This document shows positions 6,446-8,076 of a stretch of 8,076 nt of DNA, piece by piece (the stretch's first letter is position 1; each line of letters starts with the position of its first letter). Origin of the DNA: an uncultured bacterium (GTDB lineage: Bacteria > Cyanobacteriota > Vampirovibrionia > Gastranaerophilales > Gastranaerophilaceae); NCBI GenBank assembly GCA_900555175.1, contig USJT01000042.1:1-8076 (forward strand), written 5' to 3'. The notes below the pieces were generated by a model. That model was not told the origin of the DNA and did not search any database. It was given only the letters and a program-made list of their open reading frames with translations. The position numbers were made by a program, and so were the translations under genes.

Positions 6446-7072
6446 CTATTTTCTCAAAGAATAAATTTCAGCGACCTGTTCTTCAGTAAATGGAACAGCG
6501 CCACCTAAAATTTTTGTATTACAAACAACTTGGGCATAACTTTCAGCGAGTTCAAGCTTTAAAAAAGCATCTTTCAAAGTTTGATCCCCAACAATAAATC
6601 CATGATTTGCCATTAATACAGCATCATATTTATCAAAATAAATTGAAGTCTTGTCAACAAGATCCATAGACCCTGGCAAACCGTATTCAGCTAAAGGAAT
6701 TTGTCCGAAATAAAATGTGTTTTCAGCCATCAAATGTTCATTTAACGGAATATGACAACAAGCAAAAGCACTCAAAAATGGCGGATGAACATGAATTATA
6801 TAATTTACATCCTCTCTTTGTTTGTAAAATCTGACATGAAGCATTTTTTCAGAAGACGGTTTTTTATCACCTTCAACCAAATTTCCATCAAAATCCATAA
6901 CGACTAAATCTTCATCAGACAAATAACCGTTTGATGTACCTGAAGCAGTAATCAAAATTTTGTCACCATACCTTGCAGAAATATTTCCTGAATACCCAGG
7001 TGTAAAATTTTTTATACCTGCGAGTTTGCCATATTCAATTATTTCTCGCTTTAAATCTTGTAAATTTTTCAT
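6446..7072 (-). CDS. Class II (FucA/AraD-like) aldolase family protein
   Basis: This 208-residue cytosolic metal-dependent protein belongs to the family of L-fuculose-1-phosphate aldolase, L-ribulose-5-phosphate 4-epimerase and MtnB dehydratase. Visible motifs are GNIS (29-32), TASGTS (42-47, phosphate-binding type), SSEKMLH (73-79), HVHPP (94-98) and ANHG (155-158). Glu75, His94, His96 and His157 match the Glu73, His92, His94 and His155 zinc/catalytic set of E. coli FucA with a constant shift of two, so the metal site is intact. The substrate cannot be read from the sequence; FucA-like cleavage of a sugar phosphate is most likely, and MtnB-type dehydration is an alternative. Its ATG directly abuts the stop of the upstream barrel gene, so it is probably translationally coupled within an outer-membrane operon, an unexpected place for a sugar-phosphate aldolase. 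Confidence 0.92.
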   Translation of the reverse strand: MKNLQDLKREIIEYGKLAGIKNFTPGYSGNISARYGDKILITASGTSNGYLSDEDLVVMDFDGNLVEGDKKPSSEKMLHVRFYKQREDVNYIIHVHPPFLSAFACCHIPLNEHLMAENTFYFGQIPLAEYGLPGSMDLVDKTSIYFDKYDAVLMANHGFIVGDQTLKDAFLKLELAESYAQVVCNTKILGGAVPFTEEQVAEIYSLRK

Positions 7073-8076
7073 CTATATCTGTTCCTTATCAGGATCTTCT
7101 ATATCTATAACTTCAGCATATATCATTTTTTTAGCAGGTGCTTTAGCCCCTGTATAACCGTTTTCAGTATCATAGACCTTCAATTCAACGTCTTCTTCAT
7201 TACTTTTTGCTAATCTATCAGGATTTTTTATCTCCATTTTGTCAAATTCAACAGAAGAACCCTTTGTATCCATAGCTAATATAAATGAGAAATAAGTCTG
7301 TCTTCTAACCCAGTCATACCCTAAATTAACCTTAAAATCATCAGGTCCTAAAGCAATGATAAAAGAATTTTCCTGGAACATTTCACCATTAGGAGAATCA
7401 CCTGTCAATGTCAAAGTCCCTGACCAAGCAAGAGTTAAATATTTATTAACCCTTAAAGCTTCTCTTATATAAAGATTTGCATGCCCGTATCTATACATAT
7501 CATACATTTGCATAGGAGTACCGTCTTGATAAGCTGATGCAAAAAATCCGATATCCTGCATCCAATATTTATACTGCGTATGAACTCTAGGTCCAATTCT
7601 TCCAACAAACTGAGTATCCCCTGTTCCATATAAAGCAGCACTACCTTGCATTACTAAAGCTAGATTAAAATCTAAAAGATTATCAACATCTCTATAATTA
7701 TATAAAGACTGAGCAACTTCTGCCATATATCTTGTTCTTATGGTTCCGACATCTGCAGCTTGAATACTTTCACCATATCTGTTTTCATCGTTGTTTTGCA
7801 TATAACCTATACCAAAACGATGACGGAAGTTCAAATCCAAGCCTTTTCCAATGGTTGACGGGATAACACCAGTATCACGGTAAATCAATTCAGCAGTATA
7901 TTTTGGCATTCTGGCACCAAACCACCATTCATCCATATAGGAATTTGCACCATATTGGAAATATAATTTATCGTCTAAAAATTGTTTACCTTTTAAAACA
8001 AATACATCCGCAGAAGAACCGTATGCAAAATCCGTATAGTTTGTAGCACTACGATATTTTAACATACCACCAAAAC
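7073..8076 (-). CDS. Probable outer-membrane beta-barrel protein, LptD-like (5' end cut by window)
   Basis: The frame stays open to the right edge (F-G-G before the Met at 8065) and no ribosome binding site precedes that Met, so this is the C-terminal part of a larger protein. Numbering from that Met, residues 1-265 show short strands of alternating polar and aromatic or hydrophobic residues separated by Gly/Asp/Asn turns, for example KLYFQYGANSYMDEWWFGAR (33-52), GLDLNFRHRFGIGYM (75-89) and FKVNLGYDWVRRQTYFSFIL (244-263). This is typical of outer-membrane barrels. The block ALGPDDFKVNLGYD (238-251) resembles, from memory, the cyanobacterial LptD-like (DUF3769) proteins that insert LPS into the outer membrane. 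The position ahead of lpxI-lpxB agrees. Residues 266-330 form a hydrophilic acidic tail after the last strand, which is unusual. Barrel identity is fairly sure; LptD identity is tentative. Confidence 0.65.
   Translation of the reverse strand, partial: FGGMLKYRSATNYTDFAYGSSADVFVLKGKQFLDDKLYFQYGANSYMDEWWFGARMPKYTAELIYRDTGVIPSTIGKGLDLNFRHRFGIGYMQNNDENRYGESIQAADVGTIRTRYMAEVAQSLYNYRDVDNLLDFNLALVMQGSAALYGTGDTQFVGRIGPRVHTQYKYWMQDIGFFASAYQDGTPMQMYDMYRYGHANLYIREALRVNKYLTLAWSGTLTLTGDSPNGEMFQENSFIIALGPDDFKVNLGYDWVRRQTYFSFILAMDTKGSSVEFDKMEIKNPDRLAKSNEEDVELKVYDTENGYTGAKAPAKKMIYAEVIDIEDPDKEQI
7083..7087 (-). promoter_or_regulatory. Aldolase ribosome binding site inside the upstream gene
   Basis: AAGGA lies within the last codons of the barrel gene, 10 bases before the aldolase ATG. 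The stop and start codons are adjacent (TAGATG) with no spacer, an arrangement that favours ribosomes finishing the first gene and restarting on the second. Confidence 0.6.

Noticed and set aside
8063..8065. ATG at 8065 as the true start of the barrel gene
   Set aside because: The frame continues upstream to the window edge, no Shine-Dalgarno precedes it, and the sequence begins in the middle of barrel-type strands without a signal peptide.

Overview
This AT-rich window carries seven genes, all on the minus strand. It reads from right to left as outer-membrane assembly, lipid A synthesis, an uncharacterised membrane protein, a nucleotide hydrolase and a very unusual pilin-like protein. Both edge genes are cut by the window. 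The lipid A genes (lpxI, lpxB) and a probable outer-membrane beta-barrel show a Gram-negative (diderm) bacterium. The low GC content, the GFTLAE-type prepilin leader, an LpxI-type hydrolase and a barrel resembling the cyanobacterial LptD-like family together suggest a gut Gastranaerophilales/Melainabacteria-type organism. That placement is an inference from style, and other AT-rich diderm gut lineages (Elusimicrobia, AT-rich Alphaproteobacteria) are not excluded.

Layout from the right edge. (1) 8076-7073 is the C-terminal part of a probable outer-membrane beta-barrel protein, possibly LptD-like, with a charged tail. (2) 7072-6446 is a class II (FucA-like) aldolase whose ATG directly abuts the preceding TAG. 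(3) 6408-5593 is lpxI, which starts with GTG. (4) 5590-4454 is lpxB, two bases after lpxI. (5) 4400-2760 is a 546-residue protein I do not recognise, with a long helical middle and hydrophobic segments near both ends. (6) 2713-1679 is a dGTPase-like HD hydrolase. (7) 1591 to the left edge is a long pilin-like protein missing its C-terminus.

Genes 1 to 4 look like one transcription unit concerned with the outer membrane. LpxI makes lipid X from UDP-2,3-diacylglucosamine, LpxB joins the two to form lipid A disaccharide, and the barrel may deliver finished LPS to the cell surface. An extended -10 promoter candidate just before lpxI could drive lpxI-lpxB separately. The unknown protein and the dGTPase follow with gaps of about 50 bases and could be read through. 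The pilin has its own sigma-70-like promoter candidate in the 87-base gap.

The most interesting object is the pilin-like gene. It has a textbook type IV prepilin N-terminus and a cysteine-free region to residue 128. The following 400 visible residues contain 47 cysteines, and they end in tandem four-cysteine repeats of about 29 residues that run off the window. No stretch longer than 300 bases lacks a gene. I saw no RNA genes, insertion sequences, CRISPR arrays or convincing intrinsic terminators.
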